This document shows, piece after piece, positions 6,932 to 15,291 of a DNA stretch of 35,560 nucleotides. Each line of letters opens with the position of its first letter. The first letter of the stretch is position 1. The notes under the pieces are model-generated. The model did not search any database. It saw nothing but the letters and a program-made list of their open reading frames with translations, and had not been told where the DNA came from. The position numbers and the translations under genes were made by a program. Source of the DNA: Streptomyces sp. H27-H5. GTDB lineage: Bacteria; Actinomycetota; Actinomycetes; Streptomycetales; Streptomycetaceae. The stretch is from contig NZ_JAPNLK010000083.1 in assembly GCF_026627505.1 (NCBI RefSeq), forward strand, positions 1 through 35,560, read 5' to 3'.

Positions 6932-8647
6932 ATGGCTCGACACCTGATCACCAGCGCGCTTCCCTACATCAACGGGATCAAGCACCTGGGCAACATGGTC
7001 GGGTCGATGCTTCCGGCGGATGTGTACTCCCGGTACCTCCGCCAGCGCGGCCACGACGTCCTCTACATCTGCGCCACCGACGAGCACGGCACCCCCGCCG
7101 AACTCGCCGCCAAGGCGGCCGGTCTCTCGGTCTCCGAGTTCTGTGCGCAGGCGCACGACGCCCAGAAGGCGGTCTACGACGGCTTCGAGCTGTCCTTCGA
7201 CTACTTCGGCCGCAGCTCCTCGCGGCAGAACGCCGAGATCACCCAGCACTTCGCGCGTCGGCTCCAGGAGAACGGCTTCATCGAGGAGCGGGCGATCCGA
7301 CAGGTGTACTCGCCGGTCGACGGCCGCTTCCTGCCGGACCGCTATGTCGAGGGCACCTGCCCCCACTGCGGCTACGACAAGGCCCGCGGCGACCAGTGCG
7401 AGAACTGCACCCGCGTCCTGGACCCCACGGACCTGATCGAGCCCCGCTCCGCGATCTCCGGCTCCACCGAGCTGGAGGTCCGCGAGACCAAGCACCTCTT
7501 CCTCCTCCAGTCCAAGCTCCAGGTCGAGGTCGAGGCCTGGGTGGCGGAGCACGAGGAGGAGTGGCCGCAGCTGGCCTCCTCGATCGCCCGCAAGTGGCTG
7601 ACCGAGGGCCTGCACGACCGCGCCATCACCCGTGACCTCGACTGGGGCGTTCCCGTCCCCGCCGACACCTGGCCCGAGCTGGCGGCCGAGGGCAAGGTCT
7701 TCTACGTCTGGTTCGACGCCCCGATCGAGTACATCGCCTCCACCAAGGAGTGGGCGGACGCCGACCCGGCCAACCGCGACTACAAGGCGTGGTGGTACGA
7801 GGCCGAGGACGTCCGGTACACCCAGTTCATGGCCAAGGACAACGTCCCGTTCCACACGGTGATGTTCCCGGCCACCGAACTCGGCACCCGCGAGCCGTGG
7901 AAGAAGGTCGACTACGTCAAGGCCTTCAACTGGCTGACGTACTACGGCGGCAAGTTCTCCACCTCGCAGAAGCGCGGCGTCTTCACCGACCAGGCGCTGG
8001 AGATCCTCCCGGCCGACTACTGGCGCTACTTCCTCATCGCCAACGCGCCCGAGTCGGACGACTCGTCCTTCACGTGGGAGCACTTCACCGCCACGGTCAA
8101 CAAGGACCTCGCCGACACCCTCGGCAACTTCGTCAACCGGGTGCTGTCCTTCTCGCGCAAGCGCTTCGGCGACGACGTCCCCGCGGGCAACGCGGCCGGC
8201 GAGGCCGAGGCGAAGCTGGGCGAGCAGATCGCCGAGCTGCTCGCCGAGTACGAGGGCCACATGGAGACCCTCCAGTACCGCAAGGCGGCGGCGGCGCTGC
8301 GCGCCCTGTGGTCGGCCGGAAACTCCTACCTGGAGGAGAAGGCCCCCTGGCTGGAGATCAAGACCGACCCGGAGGGCGCGGCGCTCACCCTGCGGACCGC
8401 GATGAACCTCATCCACCTCTACTCGGTGGTCTCCGAGCCCTTCATCCCGTCCTCGGCGCGCGCCATGCGCTCCGCGTTCACCCTCGCCGAGGACACCGCG
8501 ACGTGGGTGACCCCGGAGCAGGCCAGGTCGCTGGACGCGGTTCCGGCCGGTACGCCGTTCACCGTGCCTCCGGTCCTCTTCGCGAAGATCACCGAAGAGG
8601 ACCTGGAGTCGTACCGGGAGCGCTTCGGCGGCTCGCCGGAGGCCTGA
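6932..8647 (+). CDS. metG: Methionyl-tRNA synthetase (archaeal-type)
   Basis: Charges tRNA-Met with methionine using ATP, in the cytoplasm. The 571-residue protein has the HIGH-type signature HLGN (18-21), a zinc knuckle with CPHC (143-146) and CENC (156-159), and KFSTS (341-345) in place of KMSKS, as in archaeal-type MetRS. A class I anticodon-binding helical domain follows from about residue 385. The C-terminal tRNA-binding OB domain found in some MetRS is absent. ATG 6932 is chosen because GGAG lies at 6919-6922; two earlier in-frame ATGs (6908, 6917) lack such a site. A TACGAT hexamer at 6851 is a weak -10 candidate. The 270-base upstream region has no T-box features I can recognise. Confidence 0.95.
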   Translation: MARHLITSALPYINGIKHLGNMVGSMLPADVYSRYLRQRGHDVLYICATDEHGTPAELAAKAAGLSVSEFCAQAHDAQKAVYDGFELSFDYFGRSSSRQNAEITQHFARRLQENGFIEERAIRQVYSPVDGRFLPDRYVEGTCPHCGYDKARGDQCENCTRVLDPTDLIEPRSAISGSTELEVRETKHLFLLQSKLQVEVEAWVAEHEEEWPQLASSIARKWLTEGLHDRAITRDLDWGVPVPADTWPELAAEGKVFYVWFDAPIEYIASTKEWADADPANRDYKAWWYEAEDVRYTQFMAKDNVPFHTVMFPATELGTREPWKKVDYVKAFNWLTYYGGKFSTSQKRGVFTDQALEILPADYWRYFLIANAPESDDSSFTWEHFTATVNKDLADTLGNFVNRVLSFSRKRFGDDVPAGNAAGEAEAKLGEQIAELLAEYEGHMETLQYRKAAAALRALWSAGNSYLEEKAPWLEIKTDPEGAALTLRTAMNLIHLYSVVSEPFIPSSARAMRSAFTLAEDTATWVTPEQARSLDAVPAGTPFTVPPVLFAKITEEDLESYRERFGGSPEA

Positions 8648-8694
8648 CACCCACCGCTTCACCGCAGTGAGGGGCGCGCGGCTGCAATGGACCC

Positions 8695-9993
8695 ATGACC
8701 CCTTCCCCCGACTCCTGGTGGACCGCGCCCCGGATGACCGCCCTGTGGCTGCTCGCGGCCGCGTGGGCCCTGTGCTTCCCGCTGTTCTCCACCCTCGCCC
8801 CGCACCGGCTCTGGGGCTGGTGCGCGGCCGTCGGCTACCTCGGAGCGGCCGGCCTCGCCGCCCGCCGCCCGGGGGCGGCCGTCGCGGTGGCCCTGACGGG
8901 CGCCGTGGCCGTTCCGCTGCTGTGGCTGGTGCTGACCGGGCAGGGACAGAGCGAGGTGGCGGTCATCGAGCGGTCCGGGCGCCTCCTCCTGGACTCCGGG
9001 CGGATGTACGTGGACCGGCCGGTACGGGTCGAGGAGTACACCCCGTACCTGCCGGGCATGGCGGCCTTCGGCATCCCGAGCGTGCTGCCCGGCCCGCCGG
9101 GGGACGCCCGCCTGTGGTGCGCGGCGGCCCTGTTCGGCGGGTGGTGGGCGGGGCGCCGGGTGACGGGCGCCCGCCCCGGGGGCCTGCTGCCCGTCCTGGT
9201 GGCCTCGCCGGCCCTGGCGCTGCCGCTGGTCGTGAGCGGCGTCGACCTGCCGCTGACCGGGCTGTGCTGCCTGGCCCTGGCGGCGGCCGTGGCCAGCCGG
9301 CCCGCCCTCGCCGGGGCGGCCCTCGCGGGGGCGTGCGCGCTGAAGTGGACGGCGCTGCCCGCGGTGGCGGTGGCGGTCGCCGTCCTCGCGGCCGCCCGGG
9401 GCCGACGGGCCGCGGTGCGCTGCGCCCTGGTGGCGGCCGTGGGGACGGCCGCGTTGGTGCTGCCGGGCGCGCTGCTCCAACCGGCGCAGATGTGGGGGCA
9501 GGTGTTCGCCTTCCCGACGGGCCGGGCCGAGGTGCCGACCCCGGCGAGCAGCCCCCTGCCGGGGCACCTTCTCGCCGAACTCGGGCCGTGGGGCTGGTAT
9601 CTGACGATGGCTCTGCTCGCGGCGGGTGCTCTCGCGGTGGCCGCCTCGCTGGCGCTGCGTCCGCCCCGGACGCTGCGCGCCGCCGCCGACCGCCTCGCGA
9701 TCGGTCTCACCCTGGCCTTCCTGCTGGCCCCGGCGGGCCGCTTCGGGTACCTGGCGCTGCCGCTGGTGCTCTCCCTGTGGGCCCGCTCGATGACCCTCCC
9801 GGCCCGCACCCTCGTCGTCGCGGGCTCCGGACGGTGCTCGGGCGTCGGTCCCGTCGCGCCGCCCCCGAGCCGTACGGACGGCTCCCCGGGCGGAGGTGCG
9901 CCCGGGGCGGTCAGGTCTGTGCGCCCCGCAGGTGGGCCAGTACGGCCAGGACGCGACGGTTGCCCTCCGTCGGGTCCAGGTCCAGCTTCATGA
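8695..9993 (+). CDS. GT87/DUF2029-like integral membrane glycosyltransferase
   Basis: A very hydrophobic protein with about nine or ten predicted membrane helices. An extracytoplasmic-looking segment near residues 85-125 (SGRMYVDRPVRVEEYTPYLP) resembles the loop of GT-C enzymes of the GT87/DUF2029 group, which use polyprenyl-phosphate sugars to build cell-envelope glycans. Family recognition is moderate and the substrate is unknown. It lies 47 bases after metG and may be read through from it. The last 60 residues (after LWARSMTLPART) are not hydrophobic, run through a terminator-like hairpin and overlap the convergent response regulator by 83 bases. The natural end may therefore lie earlier, with an indel near the 3' end. 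Confidence 0.6.
   Translation: MTPSPDSWWTAPRMTALWLLAAAWALCFPLFSTLAPHRLWGWCAAVGYLGAAGLAARRPGAAVAVALTGAVAVPLLWLVLTGQGQSEVAVIERSGRLLLDSGRMYVDRPVRVEEYTPYLPGMAAFGIPSVLPGPPGDARLWCAAALFGGWWAGRRVTGARPGGLLPVLVASPALALPLVVSGVDLPLTGLCCLALAAAVASRPALAGAALAGACALKWTALPAVAVAVAVLAAARGRRAAVRCALVAAVGTAALVLPGALLQPAQMWGQVFAFPTGRAEVPTPASSPLPGHLLAELGPWGWYLTMALLAAGALAVAASLALRPPRTLRAAADRLAIGLTLAFLLAPAGRFGYLALPLVLSLWARSMTLPARTLVVAGSGRCSGVGPVAPPPSRTDGSPGGGAPGAVRSVRPAGGPVRPGRDGCPPSGPGPAS
9884..9907. terminator. Hairpin between convergent genes
   Basis: A perfect 9-bp stem CCCCGGGCG / CGCCCGGGG with a 6-base loop, preceded by a second stem AGCCGT/ACGGCT at 868-883 of the same kilobase (9868-9883). There is no T-run, as is common in Streptomyces. 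It lies just after the response regulator stop and inside the reading-frame tail of the GT87-like gene. Confidence 0.45.
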
Positions 9994-10579
9994 AGATGCT
10001 GCTCGCGTGCTTGACGACGGCCGCCTCGGTCACGAACAGCCGGGCCGCCAGGGCCTGGTTGTTGAGCCCCTCCGCCATCAGGGCCAGGACCTCGCGCTCG
10101 CGCGGGGTGAGCCGCGACAGGGGCAGGTCCGCCGTCCGGGCGCTCAGCAGGACGCGCACCACCTCGGGATCGATGACGGTCTGCCCGCCGGCCACCCGTT
10201 CGAGGGCGTCGAGGAACTCGGCCACCTCGCCGACCCGGTCCTTGAGCAGGTAGCCCAGCCCGCCGGCGCCGCGCTCGCGGTCACCGGCGGTGAGGAGCCG
10301 GGTCGCGTACGCGGTCGCCACGTACTGGGACAGCACCAGCACCGGCAACGAGGCGTCCCGGGAACGCAGTTCGAGCGCGGCCCGCAGCCCCTCGTCCCGG
10401 AAGTCGGGGGGCATCCGCACGTCCGTGACGACCACGTCGGGCCGCTCCGCCTCGACGGCCCGCACCAGCTGATCGGCGTCGCCGACGGCGGCGAGCACGT
10501 GATGGCCGCCGCGGGTCAACAACTCGGTGAGACCGGCCCGCAGGAGCACGGAGTCCTCGGCGAGGATCAGCCGGAGCAC
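9911..10579 (-). CDS. NarL/LuxR-family response regulator
   Basis: 222 residues. The receiver domain (1-120) has the acidic pair E8/D9, phospho-acceptor D53 in VTDVRMPP and the conserved Lys in GYLLKDRV. The LuxR-type DNA-binding domain follows: LTPREREVLALMAEGLNNQA, then VTEAAVVKHASSIFMKL. It starts at GTG 10579, overlapping the end of the kinase gene by 13 bases, so the pair is translationally coupled. It is phosphorylated by that kinase and probably controls nearby or distant promoters; the neighbouring YfcC-type carrier is a reasonable first guess for a target. Confidence 0.92.
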   Translation of the reverse strand: MLRLILAEDSVLLRAGLTELLTRGGHHVLAAVGDADQLVRAVEAERPDVVVTDVRMPPDFRDEGLRAALELRSRDASLPVLVLSQYVATAYATRLLTAGDRERGAGGLGYLLKDRVGEVAEFLDALERVAGGQTVIDPEVVRVLLSARTADLPLSRLTPREREVLALMAEGLNNQALAARLFVTEAAVVKHASSIFMKLDLDPTEGNRRVLAVLAHLRGAQT

Positions 10580-11877
10580 GGCACCTCCACCCGGAGTTCC
10601 GTCGGTCCACCCACCGGACTGGACACCACCAGCCTGCCCTGCAACATCGCCACCCTGTCCGCGAGACCCGCCAGGCCCGCTCCCGCGCCGGGATCGGCCC
10701 CGCCGCGGCCGTCGTCGGTGATGGTGAGAGTGAGCCGGTCCGCCTCGACCCTACCGGCGATGCCGATGTGCGCGGCCCCGCTGTGCTTGGCCGCGTTCGT
10801 CAGCGCCTCGGTGACCGTGAAGTACGCGGTGACCTCGACGGACTCGGGCAGCCGGGGCAGGTCCAGGTCCACCGTCACCGGCACCGGATGGCGCTGCGCG
10901 ACCTCGGCGACGGCGGCCGCGAGACCGTGGTCGGTGAGCACCTGCGGATGGATTCCCCGCACCAGGTCGCGCAGTTGCTCCAGGGCCAGCCGCGCCTCGC
11001 CGCGCCCCCGGGCCACGAGCGCCGCGGCGTCGGCGGCCCCCGCGATCTGGCGCAGCTCCATCTCGGCGAGCCCCAGCGTCATGCTCAGGGCCACCAGCTG
11101 CTGCTGCGCCCCGTCGTGCAGGTCCCGTTCGATGCGCCGCCGTTCGGCCTCGAAGGCGTCGACGAGACGGACCCGCGAACGGGTCAGCTCCCACACCCGG
11201 GCGTCCTCCTCGCGCGGCCCGAGGAGCAGCCGTACGGTCTTCACCTGCGCCCCGGTGAGCAGCGCACCGGCGTACCCGGACACCGCGAGCCCGAACAGCC
11301 CGACGGCGGTGCCGCAGAGGGCCTCCGGCGGGCCGGACACCACCCGGCCGGGGACCAGCATGACCTGTTCGGGGGCGACGGCCCACACGAACACCGGGGT
11401 GGAGACGAGGATCAGGGAGAACGCGAGCAGCGTGAGCACCCCGAAGCCGGCCGCCCCGAAGACGGGCCCGAGCAGCACGGCGTACCCGAACTCCCGCCAG
11501 GTGGAGCGTTCCCGCAATCGGGTGCGCAGCCGGGCGGACAGTCGGGCGCCGGCGAGCGGGGTGTGCGGGTCGGCGACCGGCGCCGGCTCCACGAAGCGCA
11601 GCCGCCGCCGCTCCAGCCGCCCGAGCGGCACCCCCAGCGTCGCGGCCGCGGTCAGCAGCAGCAGACCGACGCCGACGACGGCGAGCAGCAGTCCCAGCCC
11701 GACCAGCCCGACCAGGGCGAGCAGCACGGCGTAACCCAGGACGGATCCGGTACCGAGGTAGCCCCAACAGCGCCAGGGCCACCACGACGTCAGGAATCGT
11801 CCCGGCCGTCGCATCGCGGCCCACACGGCGACGGCCGGCTCGGCAGGTGGCTCCGGGACGGCGACGGAAGCGGACAT
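10567..11877 (-). CDS. Sensor histidine kinase (HisKA_3, NarL-system type)
   Basis: 436 residues. The N-terminal half has two clusters of hydrophobic helices (about 42-82 and 130-210) of the 'putative sensor domain' kind. The dimerisation box RDLHDGAQQQ places the phosphorylated His at residue 254. The ATPase domain shows ALTNAAKHSGA (N box) and TDDGRGGADPG followed by GLAGLADRVAMLQGRL. It is the partner of the response regulator overlapping its 3' end. No extracytoplasmic loop of any size is visible, so the signal is probably sensed within or near the membrane. It lies 41 bases after the YfcC-type gene on the same strand and may be co-transcribed with it. Confidence 0.92.
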   Translation of the reverse strand: MSASVAVPEPPAEPAVAVWAAMRRPGRFLTSWWPWRCWGYLGTGSVLGYAVLLALVGLVGLGLLLAVVGVGLLLLTAAATLGVPLGRLERRRLRFVEPAPVADPHTPLAGARLSARLRTRLRERSTWREFGYAVLLGPVFGAAGFGVLTLLAFSLILVSTPVFVWAVAPEQVMLVPGRVVSGPPEALCGTAVGLFGLAVSGYAGALLTGAQVKTVRLLLGPREEDARVWELTRSRVRLVDAFEAERRRIERDLHDGAQQQLVALSMTLGLAEMELRQIAGAADAAALVARGRGEARLALEQLRDLVRGIHPQVLTDHGLAAAVAEVAQRHPVPVTVDLDLPRLPESVEVTAYFTVTEALTNAAKHSGAAHIGIAGRVEADRLTLTITDDGRGGADPGAGAGLAGLADRVAMLQGRLVVSSPVGGPTELRVEVPCSG

Positions 11878-11918
11878 ACAGGCAGCCTATGTGACGGCGC
11901 GCCGGCTCCCGCCCTGTG

Positions 11919-13448
11919 TCACACGGCCGCGCCCAACACCAGGAACCCGCAGATCAGAACGAGGAGAATGGCCAGCAACGGCCAGACGAAACGCAGGTAC
12001 TTGTCGTAGCCGACCTTGGCGAGCGCGACGCCGCCGATGGTGACGGCGGTGGTCGGGACCCACAGGTTCATCCACCCGCTGGCCGCCTGCCAGGCCGTGA
12101 CGACCAGCGCGCGGGAGACGCCCGCGAAGTCGGCGAGCGGGGCCAGGATCGGCATCGCCAGGGTGGCGTGACCCGAGGTGGAGGGGATCAGGAACGCCAG
12201 CGGGAGGTTCACCAGGAAGACGATGACGGCGAACGCTCCCGAGGACGTGCCCCGGACCGCGCCCTCGATGGAGTGCAGGACCGTGTCCGTGATCCGGGAG
12301 TTGTTCATGATGACCGTGACCCCGCGGGCCAACATGATGACGAGGGCCGGCGACATGAAGTCGGCCGCACCCTGGATGATCGTCGAACTCAGCCGCGGCT
12401 CGCCCATCCGCGCCACCAGGCCCACCAACACGGCGGCGCACAGGAACAGGGCCGAAAGCTGGGGGAAGGACCACCCCAACTCCCAGCGGTACGGGCGGGC
12501 GTCCGACTTCCCGACGAGGGCGCTCGACCAGGGCACCACCGAGAAGATCATGAAGGAGAACACGAGGACGAGCAGCGCCAGCACCGTCTTGTGGAGTCCG
12601 GTCAACTCCGGTGCCTCGGTCGAGTCGGCGGCGGCCTTCTCCATCCGGTCGCCGGGCAGGAAACCGCACAGGGACTTCGACGGATCCCTGTGGACCCGTC
12701 GCGCGTAGCGGACGACGTACAGGATGGTGACGGCGGTGAGGACCAGCCACATCACGGAGCGCAGGGCGATGCCGTCGCCCAGCGAGATGTCGGCCGCCGA
12801 CGAGGCCACCCCGGTGGCGAACGGGTTCACGGTGGAGCACAGCACGCCGATGCCCGCACCGAGGATCGCCGTGCCGGCCGCGACGAGCCGGTCGTACCCG
12901 AGCGCCAACATCATCGGCACCAGCAGGCCGTAGAAGCCCAGGGTCTCCTCGGCGAAGCCCTCGACCGTGCCCAGGATCGAGAAGACCAGCATCACGGCGG
13001 CGATCAGCAGCGGACCCCGGTCGCGCAGCCGGTGCGCGAGGCGGGCGATGCCCCGGTCGAGGGCGCCGGTCGCGAAGACGACGGTGATGAACGACCCGAT
13101 GGCGAGGACGAAGAGGAAGACGCCCGCGCTTCCGTACAGCTCGCCCGAGAGGTCGGGGCCGACGAGCCGCGTCGTGGTGTCCTGGATGCCGTAGAGCCCG
13201 TTCACCGGGGCCAGGAACAGGTCGTCCAGGCGGTCGACGAACGTCCGGGTGTCGTCCACCCGGTGGTACGTCCCGGAGATCGGCGCACCGCGGTCGTCGC
13301 GGTCGTACGCGCCGGCCGGCACGAGGAAGGCCACCAGCCAGACCGCCACGGTGACGACGGCCAGGACCGTCAGGGCGCTGGGGAAGACGAACCGCCTGCC
13401 CTCGGGCCGTTCCTCCTCCACGACGGGAGGCGGCGGCGTGGTGGTCAT
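11919..13448 (-). CDS. YfcC-family membrane carrier
   Basis: 509 residues with about 11-13 membrane helices. It matches the YfcC/C4-dicarboxylate-carrier-like family (PF03606 type). Telling segments are FVFPSALTVLAVVTV near the N-terminus, ILGTVEGFAEETLGFYGLLV, GAGIGVLCSTVNPFATGVAS, and the C-terminal IPSTSGHATLAMPILAPLAD and SGWMNLWVPTTAVTIGGVAL, where the paired re-entrant motifs of this group occur. Members are proposed secondary transporters of amino acids or dicarboxylates; the substrate here is unknown. ATG 13448 is chosen so that about 18 residues precede the first helix. A GTG at 13538 with GAGGGG upstream is an alternative that adds a basic leader of 30 residues. Confidence 0.8.
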   Translation of the reverse strand: MTTTPPPPVVEEERPEGRRFVFPSALTVLAVVTVAVWLVAFLVPAGAYDRDDRGAPISGTYHRVDDTRTFVDRLDDLFLAPVNGLYGIQDTTTRLVGPDLSGELYGSAGVFLFVLAIGSFITVVFATGALDRGIARLAHRLRDRGPLLIAAVMLVFSILGTVEGFAEETLGFYGLLVPMMLALGYDRLVAAGTAILGAGIGVLCSTVNPFATGVASSAADISLGDGIALRSVMWLVLTAVTILYVVRYARRVHRDPSKSLCGFLPGDRMEKAAADSTEAPELTGLHKTVLALLVLVFSFMIFSVVPWSSALVGKSDARPYRWELGWSFPQLSALFLCAAVLVGLVARMGEPRLSSTIIQGAADFMSPALVIMLARGVTVIMNNSRITDTVLHSIEGAVRGTSSGAFAVIVFLVNLPLAFLIPSTSGHATLAMPILAPLADFAGVSRALVVTAWQAASGWMNLWVPTTAVTIGGVALAKVGYDKYLRFVWPLLAILLVLICGFLVLGAAV

Positions 13449-13790
13449 CGGCGACCGCCCGGCGGCCGCCGCACGCCCGGAAGGAGGACACCGGCCCGCA
13501 CTTCGGGGCCGTGCCGGCCGTCCGTGTCCATCCGCCACCGCCCCTCTGCTCCCCGGCTGCCCGCCGATCCGCGGGAAGGGGTCCTCCGATCATCCGTCGA
13601 CGCCGGTGTGGACGCCGTGACGGGATGGGCCGGGCGGGTGAGGGCGGCCCGGCCGATGCCCGAGGTGACCGTTCGTACAAGGATCTTGACCTGTCTGCCG
13701 CGTGTCGAAGCCGCGCCGTGATCGTTTCTTCAGCCGTGACCCGCTTTGCCGCTGGTCTTGGCTGACGAACGGATGGGGAGGTCGTGCCGC
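13449..13790. other. Intergenic region between divergent genes
   Basis: About 340 bases separating the YfcC-type gene from the surface-protein gene. TTGACC near 13684-13690 on the plus strand could be a -35 element, but no matching -10 is convincing. GGGGAGG at 13775-13781 is the ribosome binding site for GTG 13791. No further gene is evident. Confidence 0.4.
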
Positions 13791-14408
13791 GTGGTGACCG
13801 CATGGCAGTACGTCGCCGGAGCGGGCTTGGTGGGCGCCCTCTGCCCGCTGCACGGGCATGTGGCCGTCGCCGGGGACGGCCACGGGCGGGGCGCCCGGGT
13901 GGACGTGTGCGTACCGGGCGGGTCCGTGCACGTGCGGCCACCCGCCGGCGGACCCGCCACCGTCCGGCCGCCGTCCGTGCCGTCCGTCGTACCGCCCGCC
14001 GTCCGGCCGCCCGTCCGGGTGACCCTGCCCGGCGCCGGGCCGACCGCCCACCACCCGGGCCGGGCCCCGGGGCTCCCCGCCGCCGAGGGCCCGCGCGCCG
14101 CCGCCCCGGTACCGGGACTGCCCGACGGGCCACCGGCCGCCGGGGCCGAGCCCGTGCCCGCCGCCGCCCCGTCCGCGGCCCCCGCCGGACCCGTGCCGCC
14201 GGTCGCGCCCGCGGCCGCACCCGCTCCGGGCCGGGCGCGGACGGCCACGGAGTTCACCAGCGCCTTCCGGATGCGCCCGTACCACCCCGCGGCGTCCGAA
14301 CGCCGGGGCCCCGACGGCCTGTCCGCCATGATGCTCATGGTCGTCGTCGGAACCCCCGCCGTGCTCGCCGCCGCCGCGCTGCGCCCCCGCTCCAAGGGCC
14401 GCGGCTAG
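13791..14408 (+). CDS. Pro/Ala-rich surface protein with C-terminal membrane anchor
   Basis: 205 residues, not recognised as a named family. The N-terminus (WQYVAGAGLVGALCPLHGHVA) looks like a signal peptide or short membrane helix. The middle (about 40-155) is a long Pro/Ala/Val/Gly-rich region, probably extended and extracellular. The C-terminus has RMRPYHPAA, a hydrophobic helix (SAMMLMVVVGTPAVLAAAAL) and a basic tail RPRSKGRG, which suggests anchoring with the tail in the cytoplasm. GTG 13791 has GGGGAGG 9 bases upstream. It lies 54 bases before the DUF4239 gene and probably shares its transcript. Confidence 0.55.
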   Translation: MVTAWQYVAGAGLVGALCPLHGHVAVAGDGHGRGARVDVCVPGGSVHVRPPAGGPATVRPPSVPSVVPPAVRPPVRVTLPGAGPTAHHPGRAPGLPAAEGPRAAAPVPGLPDGPPAAGAEPVPAAAPSAAPAGPVPPVAPAAAPAPGRARTATEFTSAFRMRPYHPAASERRGPDGLSAMMLMVVVGTPAVLAAAALRPRSKGRG

Positions 14409-14462
14409 CCGCCCCGCGGCTGCGCGGCCCGTCCCCACCGACCCCCGAACGGGAGATCCCTC

Positions 14463-15239
14463 GTGTCCGAATGGCTGGTCCTGGCCATCGCCATGGCGCT
14501 CGTCTGCGCCCTCGTCCTCACCATCACCACGATCCGGCACCGCCGGGTCGCCGCCGACGAGGACACCAGCGAGACCCCCGACGTCATCGAGTACATGACG
14601 ATGATGGTCGGCGTGGTCTACGCGATCGTCCTGGGCCTGGCCATCGCGGGCGTCTGGGAGGCGCGCGGCACCGCCGAGGACAGCGTGCGCCGCGAGGCCC
14701 AGTCGCTGTACGAGGTGACGCAGCGCGCCGACGTCTACCCGGCCCCGGTCCGCGACCGGATCCGGGGCGAGGTGAACGCGTACGTCGCCCACACCGTCTC
14801 CGTGGACTGGCCGCTCCTGACCTCCGGTGAGGCCGCTTCCGCCGAGGGCGCGCGGCTGCTCGGCACGCTGCGCGGCGACGTCACCCACCAGAGCCCGACC
14901 ACCGAACTCCAGGCACAGGCCTACCAGCCGCTGCTCGACCACATCGCGACCGCCGACGACGCCCGCCACTCGCGGCTGCAGAGCGACGAGTCCACGCTGC
15001 CGGGTGTCGTGTGGTTCGGCCTGCTGGTCGGCGGGGTGGTGACGGTCGGGCTGATCTTCACCCTCCAGATCCGCCGTTCCGGAAGGGAGTTGCTGCTGGC
15101 GGGGCTGTTCAGTGCGCTGATTGTGATGCTGCTGTTCATGGTGTGGAGCTTCGACGCGCCCTACGGCCGCGACGGCATCGACTCGGCCGGCCCCTTCCAG
15201 GACCTCTTCCCCACCCTGTCGGTGACGGCTTCCCGCTAG
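14463..15239 (+). CDS. DUF4239 membrane protein
   Basis: 258 residues with the DUF4239 layout: a first membrane helix (5-22), a second one preceded by EYMTMMVGVVYAIVLGLAIA (about 43-62), a soluble helical part (65-180) and two closing helices (VVWFGLLVGGVVTVGLIFTL and ELLLAGLFSALIVMLLFMVW). The C-terminal FDAPYGRDGIDSAGPFQDL is typical of the family. The function of DUF4239 is unknown; it is often described only as a bestrophin-like membrane protein. The GTG start has GGGAG upstream. Confidence 0.8.
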   Translation: MSEWLVLAIAMALVCALVLTITTIRHRRVAADEDTSETPDVIEYMTMMVGVVYAIVLGLAIAGVWEARGTAEDSVRREAQSLYEVTQRADVYPAPVRDRIRGEVNAYVAHTVSVDWPLLTSGEAASAEGARLLGTLRGDVTHQSPTTELQAQAYQPLLDHIATADDARHSRLQSDESTLPGVVWFGLLVGGVVTVGLIFTLQIRRSGRELLLAGLFSALIVMLLFMVWSFDAPYGRDGIDSAGPFQDLFPTLSVTASR

Positions 15240-15255
15240 GCCGTCTCTTTCTGAT

Positions 15256-15291
15256 CTGGCCGGGGCAGGCCTACGGGCCGGTCCCGGCCAG
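15256..15291. terminator. Hairpin bridging convergent gene ends
   Basis: CTGGCCGGG (15256-15264) pairs perfectly with CCCGGCCAG (15283-15291), with a further short stem (GGCC/GGCC) inside the loop. It lies 17 bases after the DUF4239 stop and covers the stop of the convergent gene, so it may end transcription in both directions. There is no T-run. Confidence 0.45.
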
